The translations under genes were made by a program, and so were the position numbers. From assembly GCF_030372275.1 (NCBI RefSeq), contig NZ_JAUDDJ010000041.1: 13,434 bases of DNA; one strand, given 5' to 3'. Positions 1-6,837 of the stretch are shown here, in pieces. The first letter of the stretch is position 1, and each line of letters starts with the position of its first letter. The notes below the pieces were generated by a model. The model was not told the DNA's origin. It did no database searches and saw only the letters and a list, made by a program, of their open reading frames with translations. This stretch comes from Lawsonibacter sp900766145 (GTDB lineage: Bacteria; Bacillota; Clostridia; Oscillospirales; Oscillospiraceae).

Positions 1-70
1 AATTGCTTGTGGCGGGGGCAATCGCCGCCCTCCACGTTTGTACGAAAAGGAAAAATAATCTTCCAGCCTC

Positions 71-99
71 TTGCAATCGGAACGGGGCTGTGGTATATT
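71..99 (+). promoter_or_regulatory. Sigma-A promoter of the rimP-nusA-infB operon
   Basis: TTGCAA at 71-76 and TATATT at 94-99 are separated by exactly 17 bases. A TG one base upstream of the -10 (91-92) makes an extended -10. Transcription should start near 105-107, giving a leader of about 115 nt before rimP. It lies in AT-richer DNA than its surroundings and is the only good housekeeping promoter seen ahead of the operon. Confidence 0.75.
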
Positions 100-126
100 A
101 AATTAAGAATTATGGTAGTATTGGCT

Positions 127-154
127 AGAGTGGGGTTTCGGCTCCGCTCTTTTT
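127..154 (+). terminator. Leader hairpin plus U-tract, probable attenuator
   Basis: AGAGTGGGG (127-135) pairs with CTCCGCTCT (142-150) around the loop TTTCGG, with two G-U pairs, and is followed by a run of T (150-154). This is an intrinsic-terminator shape located between the promoter and rimP, so it could stop transcription before the operon. In Bacillus subtilis the nusA operon leader is known to carry a NusA-stimulated terminator that feeds back on NusA level; the same role here is inference from position and shape. Confidence 0.65.
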
Positions 155-221
155 GATTGACCAAATGGGCCTGACCACCGTCGGCCAGCGGGGTGCCCAG
201 TGCAGTTTGGAGGTTTTTGAC

Positions 222-677
222 ATGGCAAAAGTGACCGAGATGGCGGCCCAGCTTGCCCAGCCCTTCGTGGAGGCGGCGGGCTGCTCCCTGTGGGATGTGG
301 AATATGTGAAGGAGGCGGGGGAGTGGTATCTCCGCTTCTATATTGATAAGGAGGGGGGCGTGTCCATCAACGACTGCGAGGCAGTCTCCCGCCCCCTGTC
401 CGACGCTCTGGACGAGGCCGATCCCATTGAGGGCAGCTACACTCTGGAGGTGTCCTCCGCCGGAGCGGACCGGGCGCTGAAAAAGCCGGAGCACTTCGCC
501 CAGTTCCAAGGCGCTGAGGTGGAGGTTAAGCTCTACCGGGCCCGGGACGGCCGGAAGGACTATGTGGGGCTGCTGGAGTCCTATGAGGACGGAGACGTGA
601 CCCTGAACGTGGGCGGCGCGCCCATGAAATTTGAGAAGAAAGAATTGGCGCTGGTACGGCTGTACCCCCGCTTCTGA
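222..677 (+). CDS. rimP: Ribosome maturation factor RimP
   Basis: RimP binds the free 30S subunit and assists late assembly of the head region around S12 and S19. The 151-residue product has the family length. It begins MAKVTEMAAQ and carries the family signature YTLEVSSAGADRAL near residues 84-97; most relatives read SSPGLDRPL there, so this copy is slightly divergent. An N-terminal alpha/beta domain is followed by a small SH3-like barrel (about 105-150). I chose the ATG at 222 because GGAGG at 209-213 lies 8 bases upstream. The frame is open back to a TTG at 153, but that stretch overlaps the leader hairpin and lacks family character. It is the first gene of the operon, directly ahead of nusA. 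Confidence 0.93.
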   Translation: MAKVTEMAAQLAQPFVEAAGCSLWDVEYVKEAGEWYLRFYIDKEGGVSINDCEAVSRPLSDALDEADPIEGSYTLEVSSAGADRALKKPEHFAQFQGAEVEVKLYRARDGRKDYVGLLESYEDGDVTLNVGGAPMKFEKKELALVRLYPRF

Positions 678-698
678 GAATAGTAGGAGGAGACCGAC

Positions 699-1877
699 GT
701 GGCTAAGAGAACAACGAAAAAGGTCAATAATAACGAGCTGGACGGGCAGGAATTCTTTGCTGCCATTGCCCAGATCGAGCAGGAAAAGGGCATCAAGCCC
801 GGCTATATGATGGAGAAGATCACCCAGGCTCTGGTGTCGGCGTATCGCCGGGACCACGAGGGCGTGGGTGACAACCTGATCGTGGACGCCAACCCTGAGA
901 CCAACACCGTCCGCATGTTCCTGAAGAAGGACGTGGTGGAGGTGGTGGATAACCCCAACACCGAGATCAGCCTGCAGGAGGCCAAGGCCGCTCTGCCCCG
1001 GGCTGAGCTGGGCGACGTGGTGCGCATTGAGGTAAAGCCCAAGAGCTTTGGCCGCATTGCCGCCCAGACTGCCCGTCAGGTCATCATCCAGGGTATCCGC
1101 GAGGCCGAGCAGGGCATGGTGTATGACGAGTTCTCCTCCAAGGAGCACGAGCTGCTCACCGGCGTGGTTACCCGCATCGATCCCCGTAACGGGGCGGTCA
1201 CTCTGCGCATCAGCTCCGGCTCTGAGTTCACCGATGCCTATCTGGGCGCCAATGAGCAGGTCAAGGGTGAGAGCTATGTGGAGGGCCAGCGCCTGAAGGT
1301 GTACATGGTGGAGGTGCGCAAGGCCACCAAGGGTCCCCAGGTCATCATCTCCCGCACCCACCCCGGTCTGGTCAAGCGCCTCTTCGAGCTGGAAGTGCCT
1401 GAGATCTACGACGGCACCGTGGAGATCCGCTCCATCGCCCGTGAGGCCGGTTCCCGCACCAAGCTGGCGGTCTGGTCCGCCGACCCCAACGTAGATCCCA
1501 TCGGCGCCTGTGTCGGCCCCCGCGGTCAGCGTGTCAACACCATTGTGGAGGAGCTCAAGGGCGAGAAGATGGACATCATCAAGTACTCTGACGATCCCGC
1601 CGAGTACATTGCCGCCGCTCTGTCTCCCGCCGACGTGGTTAGCGTGGAGCCCCTGCCCGATGGCAAGAGCTGCCGCGTGGTAGTGCCCGACGACCAGCTG
1701 TCCCTGGCCATCGGTAAGGAGGGGCAGAACGCCCGCCTGGCTGCCAAGCTCACCGGCTGGAAGATCGACATTAAGCCCGCCTCCGCCCCCCTGGAGCCCA
1801 TTGAGGAGATGCAGCAGGAGGAGCTGGAGGACGACGCTCTGGTGGCTGAGGAGCCTGTGGAGAGCGTAGAGGAATAA
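699..1877 (+). CDS. nusA: Transcription termination/antitermination factor NusA
   Basis: NusA binds RNA polymerase and nascent RNA, and tunes pausing, intrinsic termination and antitermination. The 392-residue protein has an N-terminal polymerase-binding domain (about 15-130), an S1 domain (about 150-220), KH1 with the loop GPRGQRV (273-279) and KH2 with IGKEGQN (338-344). It ends in a short acidic tail rich in Glu (about 367-392). It lacks the C-terminal acidic repeats of the E. coli protein, as is normal in Firmicutes. Translation starts at GTG 699, with AGGAGG at 685-690 eight bases upstream. The gene follows rimP by 21 bases. Its product may act on the leader hairpin at 127-154 and on the hairpin after infB (inference). 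Confidence 0.97.
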   Translation: MAKRTTKKVNNNELDGQEFFAAIAQIEQEKGIKPGYMMEKITQALVSAYRRDHEGVGDNLIVDANPETNTVRMFLKKDVVEVVDNPNTEISLQEAKAALPRAELGDVVRIEVKPKSFGRIAAQTARQVIIQGIREAEQGMVYDEFSSKEHELLTGVVTRIDPRNGAVTLRISSGSEFTDAYLGANEQVKGESYVEGQRLKVYMVEVRKATKGPQVIISRTHPGLVKRLFELEVPEIYDGTVEIRSIAREAGSRTKLAVWSADPNVDPIGACVGPRGQRVNTIVEELKGEKMDIIKYSDDPAEYIAAALSPADVVSVEPLPDGKSCRVVVPDDQLSLAIGKEGQNARLAAKLTGWKIDIKPASAPLEPIEEMQQEELEDDALVAEEPVESVEE

Positions 1878-1912
1878 TCCATACCAAGTTTGTCATGAAA
1901 GGGGTGAGATCT

Positions 1913-2191
1913 GTGCCCAAGAAGATCCCTATGCGCCAATGTGTTGGCTGCCGGGAGATGAAGCCGAAAAAGGAACTGATCCGGGTGGTCCGTTCCCCGG
2001 AGGGGCAGGTGTCCCTGGATTTCCGGGGGAAGCTGCCTGGGCGGGGGGCCTATGTGTGTCCCAATCCTGCCTGCCTGGCAAAGGCCAAAAAGTCCAAGGC
2101 GCTGGAGCGGGCCTTTTCTGCCCCCCTTCCTGAGGAAGTATATCAGGCACTGGAAGAACAGATGAAGGAGGTGCCCCAGGATGCCCAATGA
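1913..2191 (+). CDS. ylxR: YlxR / RnpM family RNA-binding protein (DUF448)
   Basis: A small basic protein of 92 residues. Family members sit between nusA and infB; the B. subtilis protein has been described as an RNase P modulator (RnpM). It shows the family start KKIPMRQCVGC (about 3-13), then ELIRVVR, and GRGAYVC..PAC (about 43-54). The two Cys pairs, C10/C13 and C49/C54, could form a metal-binding or disulfide site. An ATG at 1895 is in frame but has no ribosome binding site. GTG at 1913 has AAGGGGTGA (1899-1907) just upstream and gives the expected N-terminus, so I prefer it. It overlaps the next gene by 11 bases, implying translational coupling. Confidence 0.9.
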   Translation: MPKKIPMRQCVGCREMKPKKELIRVVRSPEGQVSLDFRGKLPGRGAYVCPNPACLAKAKKSKALERAFSAPLPEEVYQALEEQMKEVPQDAQ

Positions 2192-2795
2192 CCCTATTCT
2201 CCACCTGCTGGGCCTGGCCCGTAAGGCGGGACGGCTGGAGATCGGCGAGGAGCCGGTGGGTGCCGTATGCCGGGCCCGTCAGGCCCGCCTGGTGCTGATG
2301 GCCAGCGACGCGGCAGCCAACACCAACCGCCGGGCCGCCCACTTCGGTGAGGCGGGCAACGTGCTCTGGCTGGAGCTGCCCTACACCAAAGCGGAGCTGG
2401 GCTTTCACCTGGGCCGAGGTTCCTGCGCCATGCTGGCCCTCACCGATGCAGGCTTTGCTGCGGCGGTGACCGAGAAGCTGGCCGCCCGGGACCCGGAGCG
2501 CTACGGCCCTGCTGCTCAGCAGCTGCGGCAGAAGGCGGACCGTGTGCTCCAGCGGCAGAAGGAGAAGCGCCAGCACGAGAAAAACCTGCAAAACGGAAAG
2601 AAGAAGCCCTGGGCGGTACCCAATCCGTCCCAGAAGAAAAGCGCCGCCCCCAGCGGGCAGCGCAAAGGCAAAGGGGAGTCCTCCGGCGCACCGGAAGCAC
2701 GTTCTCCCCGGTCCGGAAGCCCGCGCCCGGGCCCGAAGCATCGACCCGGCCCAGGCGGCCGCAAGCTGTCCGGAACATTCCGGCACAAACCCTAA
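2181..2795 (+). CDS. ylxQ: L7Ae-family ribosomal protein-like YlxQ with long basic C-terminal tail
   Basis: The first ~100 residues are a typical L7Ae/L30e/Gadd45 RNA-binding domain of the YlxQ group: LLGLARKAGRLEIGEE (9-24), ARLVLMASDAAANT (35-48) and ALTDAGFAAAV (86-96). Such proteins bind kink-turn RNA. Family members are normally about 100 residues; this one is 204. The extra half is a charged helix (about 108-145, rich in Gln, Lys and Arg) and then a Pro/Gly/Ser/Arg/Lys tail (146-204) with no recognised fold. The start ATG 2181 has AAGGAGGTG (2165-2173) in front and overlaps the end of ylxR. The tail runs to 21 bases before infB. It could be a disordered RNA-binding extension; a frameshift artefact is less likely because the reading frame stays open and the composition is uniformly basic. 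Confidence 0.85.
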   Translation: MPNDPILHLLGLARKAGRLEIGEEPVGAVCRARQARLVLMASDAAANTNRRAAHFGEAGNVLWLELPYTKAELGFHLGRGSCAMLALTDAGFAAAVTEKLAARDPERYGPAAQQLRQKADRVLQRQKEKRQHEKNLQNGKKKPWAVPNPSQKKSAAPSGQRKGKGESSGAPEARSPRSGSPRPGPKHRPGPGGRKLSGTFRHKP

Positions 2796-2816
2796 GAAAC
2801 GAGGTGACTCCCGAAT

Positions 2817-5225
2817 ATGATGATCAAATATCCCATCCACAAGGTGGCCAAGGATTTTAAGAAGGGGTCCAAGGAGCTCCAGTCCAAGGAGGTCATGGAC
2901 ATCCTGACTCAGTATGGGCATCCGCCCAAGAACCACATGCAGCCCCTGACTGAGCAGGAGCTGTCCCTGGTGTTTGAATATCTTACCCAGCACAACCAGG
3001 TGGACTCCATCCAGTCCATCTACGAGGATGTATACCACGAGCCTGCCGCCAAGGCGGAGGCCCCCAAGGCTGCCCAGAGCAAGCCTGCCCAGCAGGGCAA
3101 GCCCGCCGGACAGCCCAAGCCCGCCCAGCAGCAGAACAACAAGGGCGGCAATGCCCAGGCCCGTCCCCAGCAGGGACAGCAGGCCCCCAAGGCTCAGCCT
3201 CAGCAGAGCCAGCAGACCGTGTCCCAGCCCTCCAGCCGTGTGCCCACCAAGAAGGTGGTGGACACCCGCGGCGGCGGCGCGGTGAACCTGGATAAGTACG
3301 ACGAGCGCCTGGAGTCCTTCACCGACCAGCGTCAGCAGGACCGGGGCGGCAAGGAGAAGTTCCAGAACCGCAACGCTCAGCGCCAGCGCGGCCGTCAGCA
3401 GGGCCCCGGCAACAAGCGTAAGCAGGAGGAGCAGGACCGTCTGCGCCGCCTGCAGCTGGAGATTGCCAAGAAGGCCCCGCTGAAGGTGATGATTCCCGAC
3501 GAGATCGGCGTGGGCGAGCTGGCCAGCCGCATGAAGAAGACCGGCGCCGAGGTGGTCAAGACCCTGATGAAGATGGGTGTGATGGCCTCCCTCAGCGAGA
3601 TCATTGACTACGACACCGCCGCCCTGGTTGCTATGGAGCTGGGCTGCAAGGTGGAGAAGGAAGTCGTTGTCACCATCGAGGAGAAGCTCATCGACACCAC
3701 CGAGGACAAGGAAGAGGATCTGATCCCCCGCGCCCCCGTTGTGGTAGTCATGGGCCACGTCGACCACGGCAAGACCTCTCTGCTGGACTATATCCGCCAC
3801 GCCAACGTGGTCTCCGGCGAGGCCGGCGGCATTACTCAGCACATCGGCGCCTATCAGGTGGATGTGAATGGCAGCCCCGTCACCTTCCTGGATACCCCCG
3901 GCCATGAGGCCTTTACCGCCATGCGCGCCCGCGGCGCCATGGTTACCGACGTGGCGATCCTGGTGGTGGCCGCTGACGACGGCATCATGCCCCAGACCGT
4001 GGAGTCCATCAACCACGCCAAGGCTGCGGAGATCCCCGTGATCGTGGCCATCAATAAGATGGATAAACCCACCGCCAACCCCGAGCGCATCAAGCAGCAG
4101 CTCACCGAGTACTCCCTGGTGCCCGAGGAGTGGGGCGGCGACACCATTATCTGCCCCATTTCCGCCAAGACCGGCGAGGGCATCGACAACCTGCTGGACA
4201 TGGTGGTCCTTACCGCTGAGATGCGGGAGCTGAAGGCCAACCCCAACCGCTCCGCCCACGGTGCCGTTATCGAGGCCCGGCTGGACAAGGGCCGTGGTCC
4301 TGTGGCCACCCTGCTGGTGCAGAACGGTACCCTCCATCAGGGCGACGTGATCATTGCCGGCACCGCCGTGGGCCGTGTCCGCGCTATGACCAACGACAAG
4401 GGCCAGAAGGTCACCGAGGCTGGCCCCTCCGTCCCCGTGGAGATCATCGGTATGAGCGAAGTGCCTGAGGCCGGCGATGACTTCCACGCTGTGGCCGACG
4501 AGCGCATGGCCCGGGAGCTGGCCGAGCAGCGCAAGGCAGAGCAGAAGAGCAGCATGAACAGCAACGTGGGCAAGGTCACTCTGGAGGATCTGTTCAGCCA
4601 GATCCAGGCCGGTGAGATGAAGAACCTGAACATCATCGTCAAGGCCGACGTGCAGGGCTCCGCCGAGGCGGTGAAGTCCTCTCTGGAGAAGATTTCCAAC
4701 GAGGAGGTCCGGGTGCGGGTCATCCACTGCGCCGTGGGCGCCATCAACGAGAGCGACGTCATGCTGGCGAGTACCTCCGGGGCCATCATCGTGGGCTTCA
4801 ACGTCCGCCCCGACGCCAACGCCAAGGACAGCGCCGCCCGGATGAAGGTGGATATGCGGATGTACCGGGTCATCTACGACGCCATCAACGAGATCGAGGC
4901 GGCCATGAAGGGCATGCTGGCTCCCAAGTTCAAGGAAGTGGACCTGGGCCGGGCCGAGGTGCGCAACGTGTTCCGCATCACCGGCGTGGGCATGGTGGCC
5001 GGCTGCTACGTGCTGGACGGCAAGATGCAGCGTAACGCCCAGATGCGTCTGCTCCGGGACAATATCGTTATCTATGACGGTGCCATCGCCTCCCTGCAGC
5101 GCTTCAAGGACAGCGTGAAGGAGGTTGCCGCCGGCTACGAGTGCGGTATCACCTTTGAGAAGTTCCAGGACATCAAGGAAGGTGACATCATCGAGGCCTT
5201 CGTGATGGAGCAGATTGAAGTATAA
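2817..5225 (+). CDS. infB: Translation initiation factor IF-2
   Basis: IF2 is the GTPase that delivers fMet-tRNA to the 30S subunit and promotes subunit joining. The 802-residue protein has an N-terminal domain (1-75) and a long low-complexity linker rich in Gln, Pro, Ala and Lys (about 76-215). A second IF2_N region follows (about 220-285) and then the GTPase domain: G1 GHVDHGKT (313-320), G2 GGITQHIGAY (337-346), G3 DTPGHE (359-364), G4 NKMD (413-416) and G5 SAKTGEG (449-455). The C-terminal beta-barrel and tRNA-binding domains complete the protein. All catalytic motifs, including the G3 His, are intact. Two ATGs lie at 2817 and 2820; GAGGTGA (2801-2807) is best spaced for the first. A hairpin terminator follows the stop codon. 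Confidence 0.98.
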   Translation: MMIKYPIHKVAKDFKKGSKELQSKEVMDILTQYGHPPKNHMQPLTEQELSLVFEYLTQHNQVDSIQSIYEDVYHEPAAKAEAPKAAQSKPAQQGKPAGQPKPAQQQNNKGGNAQARPQQGQQAPKAQPQQSQQTVSQPSSRVPTKKVVDTRGGGAVNLDKYDERLESFTDQRQQDRGGKEKFQNRNAQRQRGRQQGPGNKRKQEEQDRLRRLQLEIAKKAPLKVMIPDEIGVGELASRMKKTGAEVVKTLMKMGVMASLSEIIDYDTAALVAMELGCKVEKEVVVTIEEKLIDTTEDKEEDLIPRAPVVVVMGHVDHGKTSLLDYIRHANVVSGEAGGITQHIGAYQVDVNGSPVTFLDTPGHEAFTAMRARGAMVTDVAILVVAADDGIMPQTVESINHAKAAEIPVIVAINKMDKPTANPERIKQQLTEYSLVPEEWGGDTIICPISAKTGEGIDNLLDMVVLTAEMRELKANPNRSAHGAVIEARLDKGRGPVATLLVQNGTLHQGDVIIAGTAVGRVRAMTNDKGQKVTEAGPSVPVEIIGMSEVPEAGDDFHAVADERMARELAEQRKAEQKSSMNSNVGKVTLEDLFSQIQAGEMKNLNIIVKADVQGSAEAVKSSLEKISNEEVRVRVIHCAVGAINESDVMLASTSGAIIVGFNVRPDANAKDSAARMKVDMRMYRVIYDAINEIEAAMKGMLAPKFKEVDLGRAEVRNVFRITGVGMVAGCYVLDGKMQRNAQMRLLRDNIVIYDGAIASLQRFKDSVKEVAAGYECGITFEKFQDIKEGDIIEAFVMEQIEV

Positions 5226-5242
5226 TTTTATTTGACCCAACG

Positions 5243-5273
5243 ACAGGGCGGGCGTTTTCGCCCGCCCTGTTTT
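5243..5273 (+). terminator. Strong hairpin with U-tract between infB and rbfA
   Basis: ACAGGGCGGGCG (5243-5254) and CGCCCGCCCTGT (5259-5270) form a perfect 12-bp GC-rich stem with loop TTTT, followed by T at 5270-5273. It sits 17 bases after the infB stop and 21 bases before the rbfA start. It looks like an intrinsic terminator, although the U-tract is short. Since rbfA and later genes have no convincing promoter of their own, it is probably a partial terminator that lowers expression downstream, or an RNA 3'-end processing/stability site (inference). Confidence 0.7.
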
Positions 5274-5294
5274 GACTATGAAGGAGGAGTTTTT

Positions 5295-5687
5295 ATGGCT
5301 TCCAATCGTATCGGCCGCATCAACGAGGAGATCCAGCGGGAGCTGTCTTCCCTGATCCCCACGGTAAAAGACCCCCGGGTGACCGGGATGATCTCGGTGA
5401 CGGCGGTGGAGACCACCCCGGACCTGAAATACGCAAAAATCCACATCAGCGTGCTGGACAAGTCCAATGAGGCCCAAGTGCTCAAGGGACTGAAGTCGGC
5501 GAGCGGGTATCTCCGCCGGGAGCTGGGCCGCACCCTGAACCTGCGCAACACCCCCCAGCTGTCCTTCGTCCCCGATGACTCCATCGACAAGGGCGCCCAC
5601 ATCCTCAGCATGCTGCGGGACCCCAACGTGGTCAAGCCGGTGAATCCCGACAACCACTACGGCGAGGACCAGGAGGAAGAGGAATGA
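5295..5687 (+). CDS. rbfA: 30S ribosome-binding factor RbfA
   Basis: RbfA is a KH-like cold-shock factor that binds the 30S subunit near the 5' helix of 16S rRNA during late maturation. The 130-residue product has the family opening NRIGRINEEIQRELSSLI (4-21), then KDPRVTGMISVTAVE and LKYAKIHISVL. The KH-type region is GLKSASGYLRREL (about 66-78), and the closing region reads LSFVPDDSIDKG. A frame extension back to 5232 would run through the hairpin; ATG 5295 has AAGGAGGAG (5281-5289) six bases upstream and gives the normal N-terminus. The acidic tail (DQEEEE) overlaps the next start. It functions with RimP and IF2 of the same operon. Confidence 0.95.
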   Translation: MASNRIGRINEEIQRELSSLIPTVKDPRVTGMISVTAVETTPDLKYAKIHISVLDKSNEAQVLKGLKSASGYLRRELGRTLNLRNTPQLSFVPDDSIDKGAHILSMLRDPNVVKPVNPDNHYGEDQEEEE

Positions 5688-6646
5688 GCACGCTGACCTA
5701 TGAGCAGGCCGCCCAGCGGCTGCTGGAGGGGGACGACTACCTGATTCTTACCCACGTGCGCCCTGACGGGGACACGGTGGGCTGTGCTGCCGCTCTGTGT
5801 ACCGCCCTGCGGGAGCAGGGAAAGCAGGCTTATGTCCTGCCTAACCCGGAGCTCACCGCCATCTTTGCCCCCTATCTGGGGGGCCTGCTGGCCCCTGAGG
5901 GATATGAGCCCAAGAAGGTGGTCAGCGTAGATATGGCTGCCCGGGGGCTATTCCCGGAGAACGCCCAGTGCTATCTGGAGAAGGTGGACCTGGCCTTTGA
6001 CCACCACCCCTCCCAGGAGTTCTTTGCCAAAGAGACCTGTCTGGATGCGGGCCGTGCCGCCTGCGGCGAGCTGATGTACGACGTCATCCGCCAATGGGGC
6101 CCGGTGAGCCAAGCTGTGGCTCTGCCCCTCTACGTGGCCGTGTCCACCGACACGGGCTGCTTTGTCTACTCCAACACCTCTCCGGCGACCCACGCGGTGG
6201 CCGCCGCTCTGCTGGAGACGGGAATCGACTTTTACCCCATTAACCGCCGCCACTTCCGCACCCGCTCCCTGAAGCGCCTGAAGCTGGAGGGCATGCTCAC
6301 TTCTGGTATGGAAGTGCTGGATGAGGGAAAACTGGCCATTGTCACCCTGACCCTGGACATGATTGCCCAGGTGGAGGCCAAAGAGGAGGACCTGGACGAC
6401 ATCTCCGCCTTTGTGGGCGGGGTAGAGGGGGTCCACACCGGCGTGACCATCCGGGAGCTGCGCCCCGGCGTGTGCAAGATCTCTCTGCGCACCGAGCCCG
6501 GTGAGCTGAACGCCAGCGCGGTGTGCGCCATTCTGGGGGGCGGCGGACACGCCGCTGCCGCCGGAGCCACCGTGGAGGGCGACCCCGCCTACACCCGGAA
6601 GGTGCTGGTGGAGGCCATCCGCCAGGTACAGAATCAGGGCAAGTAA
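5684..6646 (+). CDS. nrnA: DHH-family phosphoesterase NrnA (nanoRNase / pAp phosphatase)
   Basis: NrnA degrades 2-5 nt RNAs and dephosphorylates 3'-phosphoadenosine 5'-phosphate, replacing oligoribonuclease in Firmicutes. The 320-residue protein has the Mn-binding motifs of the DHH domain: HVRPDGD (24-30), VDMA (82-85), DHHPS (106-110) and STDTGCF (154-160). It has the DHHA1 substrate-binding loop GGGGHAAAAG at about 285-294. All expected metal ligands are present. The start ATG 5684 shares ATGA with the rbfA stop, and AGGAGGAAGAGG just upstream serves as ribosome binding site, so the two genes are translationally coupled. After its stop comes the unusual 183-bp stretch before truB. Confidence 0.93.
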   Translation: MSTLTYEQAAQRLLEGDDYLILTHVRPDGDTVGCAAALCTALREQGKQAYVLPNPELTAIFAPYLGGLLAPEGYEPKKVVSVDMAARGLFPENAQCYLEKVDLAFDHHPSQEFFAKETCLDAGRAACGELMYDVIRQWGPVSQAVALPLYVAVSTDTGCFVYSNTSPATHAVAAALLETGIDFYPINRRHFRTRSLKRLKLEGMLTSGMEVLDEGKLAIVTLTLDMIAQVEAKEEDLDDISAFVGGVEGVHTGVTIRELRPGVCKISLRTEPGELNASAVCAILGGGGHAAAAGATVEGDPAYTRKVLVEAIRQVQNQGK

Positions 6647-6657
6647 AGGGAGGATCC

Positions 6658-6702
6658 ATGCCAAACGGAATCATTGTGATCGATAAGCCCCAGGATTGGA
6701 CG
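6658..6702 (+). repeat. Direct repeat copy 1 of truB codons 1-15
   Basis: These 45 bases match 6830-6874 at 38 positions. The differences are in codons Pro2, Asn3, Ile5, Ile8, Lys10, Asp13 and Thr15, each at the third base and each silent. Copy 1 mostly uses C/G-ending codons at these sites (AAC, ATC, ATC, AAG, ACG), while copy 2 uses A/T-ending ones except at Asp13. Confidence 0.9.
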
Positions 6703-6837
6703 GCGTCGGAGCACGCCCTGTTGGAACGCCCCTTCGCCAAGGCAAAGGGGCTTATCCAGGCGTGCGGCTCCTCCTTTTCGCGTCGCACCCGCTTTGCTGG
6801 GCTGCGCCGCGAGGAAAGGGGGACCTGCTATGCCTAA
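6658..6837 (+). CDS. 59-aa leader ORF beginning with a copy of the TruB N-terminus
   Basis: The ORF starts at ATG 6658, with a good ribosome binding site (GGGAGG, 6648-6653), 12 bases after nrnA. Its first 15 residues, MPNGIIVIDKPQDWT, equal those of the full truB gene at 6830. It then departs into ASEHALLERPFAKAKG and an Arg/Ser-rich end with no resemblance to TruB. It stops at TAA 6835-6837, overlapping the truB start by 8 bases. The TruB catalytic region is absent, so it cannot be an active synthase. It may be a truncated duplicate or gene remnant, a leader peptide coupling translation into truB through the hairpin at 6770-6822, or an assembly artefact. Seven base differences from the truB copy are all silent third-position changes. 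That it is translated is inference. Confidence 0.45.
   Translation: MPNGIIVIDKPQDWTASEHALLERPFAKAKGLIQACGSSFSRRTRFAGLRREERGTCYA
6728..6751 (+). repeat. Inverted repeat inside the nrnA-truB insert
   Basis: GCCCCTTCGCC (6728-6738) and GGCAAAGGGGC (6741-6751) form a near-perfect palindrome: 10 of 11 positions pair, with one C/A mismatch. A smaller one, GGCGT...ACGCC, lies just before it (6702-6717). Such closely packed palindromes are typical of small interspersed elements (REP or MITE-like), but no flanking target duplication is clear. Confidence 0.6.
6770..6822 (+). promoter_or_regulatory. Long hairpin that pairs with the truB ribosome binding site
   Basis: The core CGCG-T-CGCA (6779-6787) pairs with TGCG-C-CGCG (6803-6811), with CCC/GGG (6788-6790, 6799-6801) closing a GCTTTGCT loop. 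Outside the core, CCTCCTTT (6770-6777) pairs with AAAGGGGG (6815-6822), leaving a GG bulge at 6813-6814. AAAGGGGG, seven bases ahead of ATG 6830, is the likely Shine-Dalgarno sequence of truB, so the fold would hide it. A ribosome reading the 59-codon leader ORF would open the stem. The pairing is read from sequence; regulation is inference. Confidence 0.55.

Noticed and set aside
1..70. Hairpin or terminator of an upstream gene around GGCGGGGGCAATCGCCGCC
   Set aside because: The pairing is imperfect, there is no U-tract and the upstream gene is outside the window, so it cannot be supported.
153..221. Earlier TTG start for rimP
   Set aside because: It overlaps the U-tract of the leader hairpin, has no ribosome binding site and adds residues unlike RimP. 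ATG 222 has a good site.
5226..5294. Separate promoter for rbfA
   Set aside because: TTGACC at 5232 has no -10 at a proper distance, and the TATGAA near the ribosome binding site has no -35. The GC hairpin occupies the space.
1929..5657. Very long - strand open frame (over 1200 codons) opposite ylxR-ylxQ-infB-rbfA
   Set aside because: It is antisense to four well-recognised genes and has a His/Leu/Gly-rich composition expected from the complement of GC-rich codons. It has no recognisable domain.
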